This document shows, one piece after another, positions 8,069 to 16,125 of a stretch of 64,000 nucleotides of DNA. Made by a program: the position numbers and the translations under genes. Within the stretch, counting starts at the first letter, position 1. Each line of letters starts with the position of its first letter. Below the pieces are notes generated by a model. It saw nothing but the letters and a program-made list of their open reading frames with translations. It searched no databases and was not told where the DNA came from. The DNA comes from an uncultured Pelagibacteraceae bacterium (lineage in GTDB: Bacteria > Pseudomonadota > Alphaproteobacteria > Pelagibacterales > Pelagibacteraceae), in contig CACIYJ010000002.1 of NCBI GenBank assembly GCA_902590845.1, positions 31,169-95,168 on the forward strand, in the 5' to 3' direction.

Positions 8069-9928
8069 TTATGAAGCTTTCTTATCCTTTTTTTCATCTA
8101 CAATGTGGTAAACAGGAACTTTTTCCATTGTAAATTTACCTGTTTTAGGATCTCTTCTTGAAACTGTTAAGCAGTGCCAGTTTTCATCATCAAGTTTTAA
8201 ATGATCTCCTCTGTAATAATATCCTGGCCATCTCGTTTCCTTTCTAAATTTAGTATGCTCTGTGACACATTGAGAAGTAAGGGCCCTATGTTTTAACTCC
8301 CATGCTCTCATTAATTGGTGATAATCTTCAGCTGCAACATTTTCTAGATCTTCTTCTAACCATTTTAATAATTCTAAACCTCTATTAAGCATATTTTCGT
8401 TAGTCATATAGTTTGTAGCTATTCCACCAACATACTCATCCATTATTCTTTGAAGTCTTTGAAGGCCTTGTATAGGTAAAATATAACTTGGTGAAACAGT
8501 TCCACCAGTTATTTCATTTCTACCAACCGTGTAATTTTCCAGAGGTTTATAGATTACTTTTTTAAGATCTTCATATTGTTTTGGGTTTACTTTAAGACCT
8601 TCAGCTTTTTTATCTTCAATATATTTAACGGCAGCTTTAGCAGCTAAACGTCCTTCTGTGAATGAACCTGATGAAAATTTATGAGCACTTCCACCTACTG
8701 TATCGCCTGCACCAAAAAGACCGTCAACAGTTAACATTCTATTGTATCCCCAAAAATATTCTGGTGGTGAAAGATCTTCTGGACCGCTTACCCAAGCTCC
8801 TGAACAAGTTGCGTGAGAACCCATTACATAAGGTTCAGATGTAGTTAATTCTGGATTTGTATATTTTGGATCTATATTTTGTGAAGCCCAAACCACAGCT
8901 TGACCTACGGTCATGCCTAAGAAATTTTCCCAACCAACAGTTTCTAAATGTGGATCTTGAAAAGCTTCTTTTGTAACCATATGAATTGGCCCGCCGCCTG
9001 CAATTACTTCTTGTATAAATGCATGATTACGCAAACAAGTTGGTGTTGGATGATGGTCTATATATTCACCAACCATTTTCTTGGTATGATCGTACCATTT
9101 CTTCTCATAATTTTCACCGTTCGCATTTTGAGTATAAGTTTTTAAATGTAAAAAATAAGCTCCAACAGGACCATAGCCATCTTTAAATCTACATAAAACA
9201 ATTCTATTTTCCATTTGAGTCATTTTTGCACCAACAGCTATAGGAAGTGCATAAGCAGATCCATTACTCCATGGCGCATACCAGGTTCTACCCATTCCTT
9301 CACCAACTGCTCTAGGTTTAAAAATATGTGAAGCACCACCAGCAGCTACTATTACAGTTTTAGCTTTAAAAACATGGTAATCTCCTGTTCTCATATTAAA
9401 TCCAACTGCACCACCAATTCTATTTTCTTTTTCATTATCCATTAATAGATGAGTTATCATTATTCGATTGTAAATCTTGTCAGCAGATTTTCTAGCTGCT
9501 TCTGCGACTATAGGCTTATAACTTTCGCCATGAATCATAATCTGCCATTTACCTTCTCTTAAATATCTTCCTGTTTTTTCATTTCTCATCATTGGCAGAC
9601 CCCACTCATCAAACATATGGACTGTGGAATCCACGTGACGAGCCATATCATAACCTAAATCTTCTCTCACCATCCCCATTAAATCATTTCTTGCATAACG
9701 CACATGGTCTTCAGGTTGGTTTTCATCCCATTGCATTCCCATGTAACAATTGATTGCATAAAGTCCTTGGGCTACTGCACCGCTACGATCAATATTAGCT
9801 TTTTCAACACAAACTATTTTTAAGTCTCTACCCCAGTGTCTAGCTTCAAAAGCAGCGCCAGTTCCTGCCATGCCTCCGCCAACAACAAGAACATCGCTTT
9901 CTTCTATATGTGTTTTTACTTTAGCCAT
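8069..9928 (-). CDS. aprA: Adenylylsulfate (APS) reductase, alpha subunit
   Basis: A 619-residue FAD protein of the fumarate-reductase fold. The N terminus has VVGGGMAGTGAAFEA for FAD, and AprA-type segments follow (IMIHGESYKP, GSHATCSGAWVSGPEDL, GGSAHKFSSGSF). AprAB interconverts APS with sulfite and AMP. SAR11 does not respire sulfate, and its aprBA genes have been proposed to run in the oxidative direction to dispose of sulfite; the flanking desulfonation genes fit that. It overlaps aprB by one base (TAATG). Confidence 0.94.
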   Translation of the reverse strand: MAKVKTHIEESDVLVVGGGMAGTGAAFEARHWGRDLKIVCVEKANIDRSGAVAQGLYAINCYMGMQWDENQPEDHVRYARNDLMGMVREDLGYDMARHVDSTVHMFDEWGLPMMRNEKTGRYLREGKWQIMIHGESYKPIVAEAARKSADKIYNRIMITHLLMDNEKENRIGGAVGFNMRTGDYHVFKAKTVIVAAGGASHIFKPRAVGEGMGRTWYAPWSNGSAYALPIAVGAKMTQMENRIVLCRFKDGYGPVGAYFLHLKTYTQNANGENYEKKWYDHTKKMVGEYIDHHPTPTCLRNHAFIQEVIAGGGPIHMVTKEAFQDPHLETVGWENFLGMTVGQAVVWASQNIDPKYTNPELTTSEPYVMGSHATCSGAWVSGPEDLSPPEYFWGYNRMLTVDGLFGAGDTVGGSAHKFSSGSFTEGRLAAKAAVKYIEDKKAEGLKVNPKQYEDLKKVIYKPLENYTVGRNEITGGTVSPSYILPIQGLQRLQRIMDEYVGGIATNYMTNENMLNRGLELLKWLEEDLENVAAEDYHQLMRAWELKHRALTSQCVTEHTKFRKETRWPGYYYRGDHLKLDDENWHCLTVSRRDPKTGKFTMEKVPVYHIVDEKKDKKAS

Positions 9929-10398
9929 TAATAATAAACTCCTTTTTTAAAAGAACCTTTGCTAACTGTTGGAAGCTCTTTTTTTGTGTTTAAAGCCTCT
10001 GGTTCTCTGTATAAAATTTGAGATTTTATTTCTTCTTGGTTTGGTTTATCACCTTCTGCAAGTTTTGGAATAAACTTACCCCAAGGTTTTGTGGTAATTG
10101 GAGACACAAAATCTTTTTCAGTTCCATTTCTAAATTTTATTTTCCAAGATATAGTTCCTTTTTCTTCTTCTCTTCTAACTCTTACGCTATGTCCCATTGG
10201 AGCAAAATCTGCATAACCCCGAACATCTATAGCGTGATTTGGACAAGCCTTCACACAAGAATAACATTCCCAACAAAAATTGGGTTCTATATTCTTTGCT
10301 CTTCGAATAGTCTCATCGATATGCATGATATCAGATGGACAAATATCTACACAATGTCCGCAACCATCACATCGAGTCATGTACACAAAAGTTGACAT
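9928..10398 (-). CDS. aprB: Adenylylsulfate reductase, beta subunit (iron-sulfur)
   Basis: A 156-residue ferredoxin-like subunit. Two 4Fe-4S motifs are intact: CDGCGHCVDICP (Cys 10, 13, 17, 21) and CWECYSCVKACP in the region of residues 42-53. The C-terminal extension after about residue 70 wraps the alpha subunit in known structures. The gene order M-B-A on this strand is that of sulfur-oxidiser-type apr operons. It carries electrons between the AprA FAD and a membrane partner, likely the product of the next gene upstream. Confidence 0.94.
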   Translation of the reverse strand: MSTFVYMTRCDGCGHCVDICPSDIMHIDETIRRAKNIEPNFCWECYSCVKACPNHAIDVRGYADFAPMGHSVRVRREEEKGTISWKIKFRNGTEKDFVSPITTKPWGKFIPKLAEGDKPNQEEIKSQILYREPEALNTKKELPTVSKGSFKKGVYY

Positions 10399-10438
10399 AT
10401 TTTATTTTTTTTCCTTTAAATTTTTTATCATAAATTTT

Positions 10439-11239
10439 TTAATAATGCTTTGGTTCTTCTCTTTTTATACCTAATCCAAACTGCTTTGGTGCATCAGCTG
10501 GTGGAGGCAAATTGTCTCTAGATCCATCCGCTTCAGCTAAGTTTTTTTGTATAGCTGCACCTGGTTTATAAAACATATGAGCAAATTTTGACCAGTACAC
10601 CCCTCCAAACAGAACTAAATTTGAAACAATGAATAAAACTAAAAATACTTTATCATCCCATCTATCATTTAAATTTAAAGATTGTAGATATGACCAAATT
10701 AAACCGGTTAAAGAAGATGCAACAAGTGCCAGTACAAATAGATCTGCTTTAATAATTCTATACCAAGGCTGAGCTTCCGAATAAACATCTACTCTTAAAA
10801 AAAACCAAAACCAACCTCCGCCTATGACTGTCATTAGTGCACCAACATGCCAAATGATTGGCCAAAAAGATGGCGTGTCTGAAGATGGACTTGAATAACA
10901 AAAAATCATTATTACAGATCCAATCCAAAATAAAATTGTTCCGTACATACCAAGAAGATGAGCCGCTCTTCTTTTTCCTTTTCCTAACTCTGAAGTAGTA
11001 GCAATATCGTACGCAACCGTTTTTAATATTACTGAAGTTCTTTGGCTTGTTGTAAGTTCAATTTTTGCATTTTTTTTTGCTTTTTTTGCATTATTAAAAA
11101 AATACTTAACATTTTTTTTGTGAATTATGTCCAACAAGGTTCCAAGAACAACTAATACTATCATAACAATAACAAATCCCTGCATTGCAACAGGCGCTAT
11201 AAAACTTGATAATCCTAAAAATGGATTGTTATAAATCAT
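10439..11239 (-). CDS. aprM: Putative APS reductase membrane anchor (AprM-like)
   Basis: A 266-residue membrane protein with about six segments, including FGLGIKREEPKHY at the cytoplasmic tail and a basic stretch near residues 45-60. It sits 40 bases upstream of aprB on the same strand. Sulfur-oxidiser apr operons often encode a membrane protein, AprM, thought to link AprBA to the quinone pool; this gene has the right place and topology. It also recalls the cytochrome b-like QmoC/nitrate-reductase gamma family, and candidate haem histidines exist. The symbol rests mainly on context. Confidence 0.68.
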   Translation of the reverse strand: MIYNNPFLGLSSFIAPVAMQGFVIVMIVLVVLGTLLDIIHKKNVKYFFNNAKKAKKNAKIELTTSQRTSVILKTVAYDIATTSELGKGKRRAAHLLGMYGTILFWIGSVIMIFCYSSPSSDTPSFWPIIWHVGALMTVIGGGWFWFFLRVDVYSEAQPWYRIIKADLFVLALVASSLTGLIWSYLQSLNLNDRWDDKVFLVLFIVSNLVLFGGVYWSKFAHMFYKPGAAIQKNLAEADGSRDNLPPPADAPKQFGLGIKREEPKHY

Positions 11240-11319
11240 TAATGTAATTATCCTCTCCTTCGAACTTTGATATTTTATATATTTGACTTAATAACAGGTC
11301 AAGTGAGAATGGCTCGCAT

Positions 11320-11700
11320 CTATTTGAGTTTTCCGTCTTTTCTCATCTGTTCTCTTATCTTTGTTGCTGAAATTTGTTGTGTTTTTTCATCAAGAACTAT
11401 TTCTTCTATTTTATAACCCACGCCTCTCCCATAACAAATATTAGTAATATTAGGAACCAAAGTAACTTGAACTCTGTTTTTATAATCTTTTAAAGCTTCA
11501 AAGATGTTTTTTTTTACTGTTTCAAAGTCAAAAGGATTATCATCAACACCTTTAACATCACGTACCATAATATTAACTTGGCCAGTTTTTTTTAATATTT
11601 CTTCAAAAAGTTTTTGATGGCCTGCATGCCACGGTTGCCAACGACCAAGCATCTGAGCCGTTGGGAGTTTATTATCCCAAACGTGACTATCGTTCTTCAT
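11320..11700 (-). CDS. Small HxGH nucleotidylyltransferase, in the apr gene row
   Basis: A 126-residue single-domain protein of the nucleotidylyltransferase superfamily. GRWQPWHAGH (near residues 21-30) is the ATP-binding HxGH motif, and ISATKIREQ near residues 110-118 is the second signature. Such enzymes transfer AMP or CMP to small acceptors (NMN, pantetheine phosphate, glycerol phosphate). It lies 80 bases upstream of aprM on the same strand. It lacks the TRNPxHRxHE-type motif of true ATP sulfurylase, so the acceptor is unknown. Confidence 0.75.
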   Translation of the reverse strand: MKNDSHVWDNKLPTAQMLGRWQPWHAGHQKLFEEILKKTGQVNIMVRDVKGVDDNPFDFETVKKNIFEALKDYKNRVQVTLVPNITNICYGRGVGYKIEEIVLDEKTQQISATKIREQMRKDGKLK

Positions 11701-11722
11701 TATTTTTTATAATAAAATAACT

Positions 11723-12394
11723 TTAAGCAGCAACTTGCTGAAGCTTGTGCTTAGATATCATTCCACTTAAGAAATTCCAAAGAAATTTAGCTGTCAACAA
11801 AGAAGCTTTTTCTGCTTTTTCTTGATCTTCTTTAGATAGCCCATCTAATAGTTTTTCACATTCTGCTCTATGAACTACATCTGCAGACTTATGAACTTCA
11901 AAAAATTCAAGACCTTCTTTCGAATTTACTCCGTAAAACTTTTTAAGTCCTTGAATTTTTGTCTCAGCTATTTCAGGAATTTGTCTTTCATACGTATATA
12001 GAGAAGCTAATCCTTCAGCATAAGATGATCTAGCTTGAGTAAAAAAGTTATCTATCATCTTTTTAGTAAAAGAATCAGGTTTGGCAGCATCAATTTTTTT
12101 AACATCTGATCCCATTGCTTTTGCAAAATTTTTCCATAACTTAGGGTGATCTCCATCTTTATGTTCTTCGTCTTGTAAATTTTCTAAAAGAATTTTTCTT
12201 TTTTCAATATCATCACATATTGAATGCGTGGCGCTTATGTATCTTGGAAAAGCTTTTACGTGTTGGTAATATTGTTCAGCGTAATCTTTAATTATTTCTC
12301 TTGTTAGTTTACCCTCGTTCCAAAAAACTTCGTAAAATGGGTGTTTTAATAAATGATATTGATCTAACTTCTCGCCTAATTCTTTTGAAAACAT
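11723..12394 (-). CDS. CADD-like self-sacrificing 4-aminobenzoate synthase
   Basis: A 223-residue haem-oxygenase-like dimetal protein. It aligns in order with the chlamydial CADD protein, which makes p-aminobenzoate for folate from its own tyrosine. The known CADD residues appear with a constant offset: Tyr21, Glu76, His83, Tyr135, Glu136, Lys146, His168, Asp172, His175 (CADD Tyr27, Glu81, His88, Tyr141, Glu142, Lys152, His174, Asp178, His181). TenA and PqqC share the fold but not this set. It lies 22 bases upstream of the nucleotidyltransferase. Assignment to the CADD branch is strong; activity is inferred. Confidence 0.82.
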   Translation of the reverse strand: MFSKELGEKLDQYHLLKHPFYEVFWNEGKLTREIIKDYAEQYYQHVKAFPRYISATHSICDDIEKRKILLENLQDEEHKDGDHPKLWKNFAKAMGSDVKKIDAAKPDSFTKKMIDNFFTQARSSYAEGLASLYTYERQIPEIAETKIQGLKKFYGVNSKEGLEFFEVHKSADVVHRAECEKLLDGLSKEDQEKAEKASLLTAKFLWNFLSGMISKHKLQQVAA

Positions 12395-12567
12395 TTTTAC
12401 TCCTTTGTTTATGTTGTTTTGACACTATTAAAATAACTGATTTTATCAAAATAAAAAAGCAAAATTATCCACAACCCTTCTAAATATAAATGCAAATGTT
12501 CACCTTTTGATTCAGTTTTGATTCATGTTCGGACTCATGTTTCAACTCTAAATTGTGTTGTGTTTAA
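12395..12567. promoter_or_regulatory. Intergenic region with one consensus DnaA box
   Basis: A 173-bp spacer upstream of the CADD-like gene and downstream-facing for nothing on the plus strand. It contains a perfect TTATCCACA at 12465-12473 and a direct repeat of TTTTGATTCA near 12505-12525. Only one DnaA box is visible and there are no AT-rich unwinding repeats, so this does not look like an origin. It presumably holds the promoter of the CADD-apr gene row. Confidence 0.4.
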
Positions 12568-13791
12568 TTAAGATATTGTCTCTACTCTAACAATTGGTCT
12601 TTCGTCTATTGGAAGATGAACTAATGCGGCAAATGCTGATAAGGCAATCGCTATATACCAGGCATAATCATACGACCCATATAAGTCATAAAAGTAACCA
12701 CCTAAGAAAGCTCCTATGAATGCACCAACTTGATGACTCAAAAATACAATGCCAAAAAGTGTGCTTAAATATTTTGTGCCAAATATCTGAGCAACAATGC
12801 CGTTGGTTGGTGGCACAGTTGAAAGCCAAATCATACCAAAAGTAATTCCAAAGAAAATTGACATTGTTAATGATGGAGGTGAAAATATAAAAATAGAGAT
12901 AATTACTGCTCTGGACATATAAAGTAAGCTTAATAAAATTTTTTTACTATATTTTGTTCCAAGATAACCCATGCCTAGAGTCCCAACTATATTAAATAAA
13001 CCAATAAGAGCTAAAATAATAGTTGCTGGCCACCCGTCCATTCCTCTCTCTTGCATATAACCTGGAATATGAGTTGCAACTAAAGTTATTTGAAAACCAC
13101 AAACAAAAAAGCCGCTAACTAATAAAATATAGCCTTTGTGAGAAAATGCTTCTTTCATTGCTTCTAAAAATGTTTGTTCTTTAACACTGCCAATATTAGA
13201 TGAATTTTTCTTTGCTGGTAGAATAAACAAAGAAGCAATTGCTCCAAAAAATATAAAATACATAAAATATCTAAAAGTTTCCTGCCATCCAAACTCTTCT
13301 AAGCCATATTTGGTAAATAAAGGTGCAAGAAAATATCCTACAGACGCTGCAGCCGTAACTAATCCCGTCGCTAGTGTTCTATTTTTATCAGTAAAATGTT
13401 TACCAACTTCAGAAACCGGCACTGCAAGAGCAGTGGCTCCTAGAGCTGTACCAACAAGAACACCTAAACTAATTTGAAAAAAAATTCCTGTATTTGGACC
13501 AGAATAGATCATATAAATACCTAGGCCTAAAATTATAAAACCTATAAAGACAGCTTTATTACCTCCAAACTTATCAGCTAATAATCCAAATATTGGAGCA
13601 AATATTCCCCAAAAAATCATCTGTATTCCAATCGCCAAACCAAATTCAGTTCTAGTAACACCCAGACTTTCTTCAAAAGCTTGAAAAAATAAACCAAATG
13701 TCTGTCTCAACCCCATTGAAACAAGAATTACAGTACAAGCAGAAGCTAAAACAATGAAAGTTAATCTGTTTGAAATAAATTTTTCTGACAT
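12568..13791 (-). CDS. Major facilitator superfamily transporter
   Basis: A 407-residue, 12-segment MFS protein. The A-motif-like loop GLLADKFGGNKA lies between helices 2 and 3, and RQTFGLFFQAF in helix 1 recalls the oxalate/formate and monocarboxylate antiporter branch. The stop overlaps nothing, while the start touches the stop of metC (shared base 13791), so the two genes are probably one transcript. The substrate is not readable; small organic anions are typical of this branch. Confidence 0.85.
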   Translation of the reverse strand: MSEKFISNRLTFIVLASACTVILVSMGLRQTFGLFFQAFEESLGVTRTEFGLAIGIQMIFWGIFAPIFGLLADKFGGNKAVFIGFIILGLGIYMIYSGPNTGIFFQISLGVLVGTALGATALAVPVSEVGKHFTDKNRTLATGLVTAAASVGYFLAPLFTKYGLEEFGWQETFRYFMYFIFFGAIASLFILPAKKNSSNIGSVKEQTFLEAMKEAFSHKGYILLVSGFFVCGFQITLVATHIPGYMQERGMDGWPATIILALIGLFNIVGTLGMGYLGTKYSKKILLSLLYMSRAVIISIFIFSPPSLTMSIFFGITFGMIWLSTVPPTNGIVAQIFGTKYLSTLFGIVFLSHQVGAFIGAFLGGYFYDLYGSYDYAWYIAIALSAFAALVHLPIDERPIVRVETIS

Positions 13792-14981
13792 TACTTAATA
13801 TGTCTTAAAGATTTTTTTAAATCTTTAATTAAATCTTTAGGGTCTTCAAGTCCTATATGAAGTCTTACAATATGTTCGTCTTTAGCAAATCTAAAATATC
13901 GTCTTGTTCTTGTATATTTCGTGCTATCTCTTAAATCTTGTAAAAGCACGAGACTTTCAAAACCACCCCAACTATAACCAATTCCAAATAATTCAAGTGA
14001 GTTAACGAATTTAACTACAGATGATTTTTTTTTACTTTTGATAACAATTGAAAACAATCCGTTGGCACCGGAATAATATTTTTTCCACAATTTATAATTT
14101 TTAGAAGAAGGTTTATGCGGATAAAGTATTTCTTTTATCTTTTTTTGTTTCTTTAAAAAATTAATAACTATTTTTGCGTTTTCGTAATGCTTTTTAAGTC
14201 TTACATCTAAAGTTCTTAAACCTCTAATAATTAGATATGCTTCATCAGCAGACATTCTATAGCCTGATAATTTATAAAAAAACATTACTTTTTTAAAAAC
14301 TTTTTTATTTACAGCTAATGATCCGCCCATTGCATCTGAGTGGCCAGAAAAATATTTTGTTGCTGAGGTGAAAGATAAATCAAATCCAATTTTAAGAGGC
14401 TTTAAATACAATGGTGTTCCCCAAGTATTATCAAGAAAAGTTAAAATATTTTTTCTTTTTGCTAAACTTACAATTTTTGAAAGATCTTGAAATTCGAAAG
14501 TATTACTTCCTGGGTTTTCTACTATTATCATTTTAGTTTTTTTGGTAATTTTATTTTTTAAGTCTTCAAACTTATCTGGGTCATAAAATTTTGCATTTAT
14601 ATTAAATTCTTTTACAAGATCTTCTGATATTTCTTTAGTTGGTCCATAAACATTATCTGAAACTAAAATTTCATCACCAGGTCTACATAAGCTCATGATT
14701 GCAAGAGCAACTCCGCCAAATCCAGTTCCTGTTAGAAAAACATGATAAGCTTGTTCCAATTCTTTAAGTATATTTTCTAACTCTATTGTCGTCGAGCTTC
14801 CATATCTTCCATAGCTGTAATAACTAATTTTCTTATTAGCCTTAATTCTTTTTTCATGCTGTACAAGTTCTTGCATGGAGTTGAAAAGTATAGTGGACGC
14901 TCTTGTTACGGGAGGGTTTGCTGACCTATTGGCGCTGTCTTTAGTTGGATGTTTTAAAAACGTGCTTATAGACTTTTTCAT
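13791..14981 (-). CDS. metC: Cystathionine beta-lyase
   Basis: A 396-residue PLP enzyme of the Cys/Met metabolism family. The Schiff-base lysine is Lys209 in SATKYFSGHSD, with the upstream TGTGFGGVALA phosphate-binding loop and VSDNVYGPT. SATKYFSGHSD and the GYSWGGFESL segment near the C terminus are typical of MetC rather than cystathionine gamma-synthase. It cleaves cystathionine to homocysteine, pyruvate and ammonia. The start is ATG 14981; an upstream in-frame ATG at 15032 adds 17 residues that overlap the divergent promoter and do not match the family. Confidence 0.9.
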   Translation of the reverse strand: MKKSISTFLKHPTKDSANRSANPPVTRASTILFNSMQELVQHEKRIKANKKISYYSYGRYGSSTTIELENILKELEQAYHVFLTGTGFGGVALAIMSLCRPGDEILVSDNVYGPTKEISEDLVKEFNINAKFYDPDKFEDLKNKITKKTKMIIVENPGSNTFEFQDLSKIVSLAKRKNILTFLDNTWGTPLYLKPLKIGFDLSFTSATKYFSGHSDAMGGSLAVNKKVFKKVMFFYKLSGYRMSADEAYLIIRGLRTLDVRLKKHYENAKIVINFLKKQKKIKEILYPHKPSSKNYKLWKKYYSGANGLFSIVIKSKKKSSVVKFVNSLELFGIGYSWGGFESLVLLQDLRDSTKYTRTRRYFRFAKDEHIVRLHIGLEDPKDLIKDLKKSLRHIK

Positions 14982-15046
14982 AAAATAAGTATAATTGAAA
15001 CTTACATAAATTTTATACAACAAAATATACAAAAGGAGGCAAAAAT

Positions 15047-15130
15047 ATGGGTTATCCCAAAAAACATCGAGGGCGTAGGAAAATTGGCTCTAAAAAAAGA
15101 AGAGCTAGAAAAAGAAATAAGAGAAAATAA
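15047..15130 (+). CDS. 27-residue very basic protein with a strong ribosome-binding site
   Basis: A perfect AAGGAGG lies at 15033-15039, seven bases before this ATG, one of the strongest such sites in the window. The 27 codons encode 8 Lys and 8 Arg and no acidic residue, starting MGYPKKHRGRRK. Size and composition resemble tiny ribosomal proteins: bTHX is about 27 residues with a similar MGxxxK..RxxKI start, and the AURKAIP1/COX24 (mS38-like) peptides end similarly. Low complexity prevents a firm match. It is divergent from metC and 15 bases upstream of a membrane protein gene. Confidence 0.7.
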   Translation: MGYPKKHRGRRKIGSKKRRARKRNKRK

Positions 15131-15145
15131 TCAATATTTATATCT

Positions 15146-15850
15146 ATGAAAGAAATAGCTCAAATAAGAAAGTTGAGTTTATGGATTTTTTTTATTCCAT
15201 TGCTGGCAATAAACTTATGTTTAATAATTTCACAGAATCCTGAATTTCTTGAAAATACTATTTTCTCAGTTGATCAAATTGGTAGATCCGCTTTTTCTAT
15301 TCCTTATCTTGACGGCAGTTTATCAATTAGTAGAGCTTCTAGAACGTTTCCACAATATTTAATATTTAAACCCGCAATGGTTTTAACTGCAATATTTTTA
15401 TTTATTTATTGGAAAAATAATAATCAGCTAATAAATAATCTTAATTCATCAAATATTAATTATAAATTTAAAATATTTGGAATTTTATCTGCAGTTTTCT
15501 TAGTAATTCATTCTATATTGCTCGGTGTAAAATTTGATATCCAGATTTATAAACTTTTTAGAAGAGTAGTTCTTTTATTATTTATTATATTTGAAATAAT
15601 TGCTCAGGGAATTTTAGTTTACCATTTTTACAAACTTAAACTTAAGTTAGAAAAATTAATAAACAAAAAAGTATTAGTCTTAAAAATTATTTTAGTAACC
15701 GTTCTTGCTTCAGTAGCAGTTTTAAGTCTTCCTATTTTAGTTTCAAAAGGCAACACACATATCAAACATTCTTTGGAATGGAATTATTTTGTAGGAGTAA
15801 TTTTGTTTTATTTATTTTCTAGATTTTTCTGGAAGAGAACCACTAAGTGA
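15146..15850 (+). CDS. Integral membrane protein, function unknown
   Basis: A 234-residue protein with five or six predicted membrane segments (about residues 12-30, 72-88, 105-125, 138-160, 175-195 and 212-226), lysine-rich loops and no signal sequence. The extracytoplasmic loop after the first helix contains SVDQIGRSAFSIPYLDG, and a WNYFVG motif lies in the last helix region. I do not recognise the family. It follows the 27-residue basic gene by 15 bases, so the two are probably co-transcribed. Confidence 0.7.
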   Translation: MKEIAQIRKLSLWIFFIPLLAINLCLIISQNPEFLENTIFSVDQIGRSAFSIPYLDGSLSISRASRTFPQYLIFKPAMVLTAIFLFIYWKNNNQLINNLNSSNINYKFKIFGILSAVFLVIHSILLGVKFDIQIYKLFRRVVLLLFIIFEIIAQGILVYHFYKLKLKLEKLINKKVLVLKIILVTVLASVAVLSLPILVSKGNTHIKHSLEWNYFVGVILFYLFSRFFWKRTTK

Positions 15851-15879
15851 TAGAAAGAAATAATAAAGGGTAGCTTTAA

Positions 15880-16060
15880 AAAAATCAAAGATTAAGTAGC
15901 TTTCGCTACCTAACCTTTAAATTTTGTGACGCTGTTGAAGTACTACCTTCGTCACAGTCACGGGAAATGTTTAGTACTGCTGTCTCCCGTTTTCTGCCCT
16001 TTAAGCTTGAACCTCTCGGTTTTTCCCTAAATGGCCAGTTAAGAGTTGCCTCTTAATTAA
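15880..16060 (-). ncRNA. Candidate structured small RNA, unassigned
   Basis: The 275-bp gap between two convergent genes is far more GC-rich than other spacers and dense in self-complementary segments: GTGACG/CGTCAC at 15926-15955 enclosing GAAG/CTTC, CGGGA/TCCCG at 15961-15989, AACC/GGTT at about 16010-16022, TTAAGAG/CTCTTAA at 16039-16056, and GGTAGC/GCTAC at 15896-15910. On the minus strand the last hairpin is followed by TTTTTTT, suggesting a terminator, so that strand is preferred. No long ORF lies here. It lacks RNase P, tmRNA and SRP RNA signatures; a divergent 6S RNA cannot be excluded. Confidence 0.55.
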
Positions 16061-16125
16061 CTTCATTAAATCAGATTAAAAAAATAATAACATCACTTTA
16101 TACGTGTTCTAGAATTAACTGTTAA

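Noticed and set aside
12395..12567. Replication origin
   Set aside because: Only one DnaA box, no repeat cluster and no origin-linked genes such as dnaA, dnaN or gidA nearby.
15880..16060. RNase P RNA, tmRNA or SRP RNA as identity of the structured region
   Set aside because: None of the diagnostic cores (GAGGAAAGTCC, tag-peptide region, GGAAGCAGC) is present on either strand.
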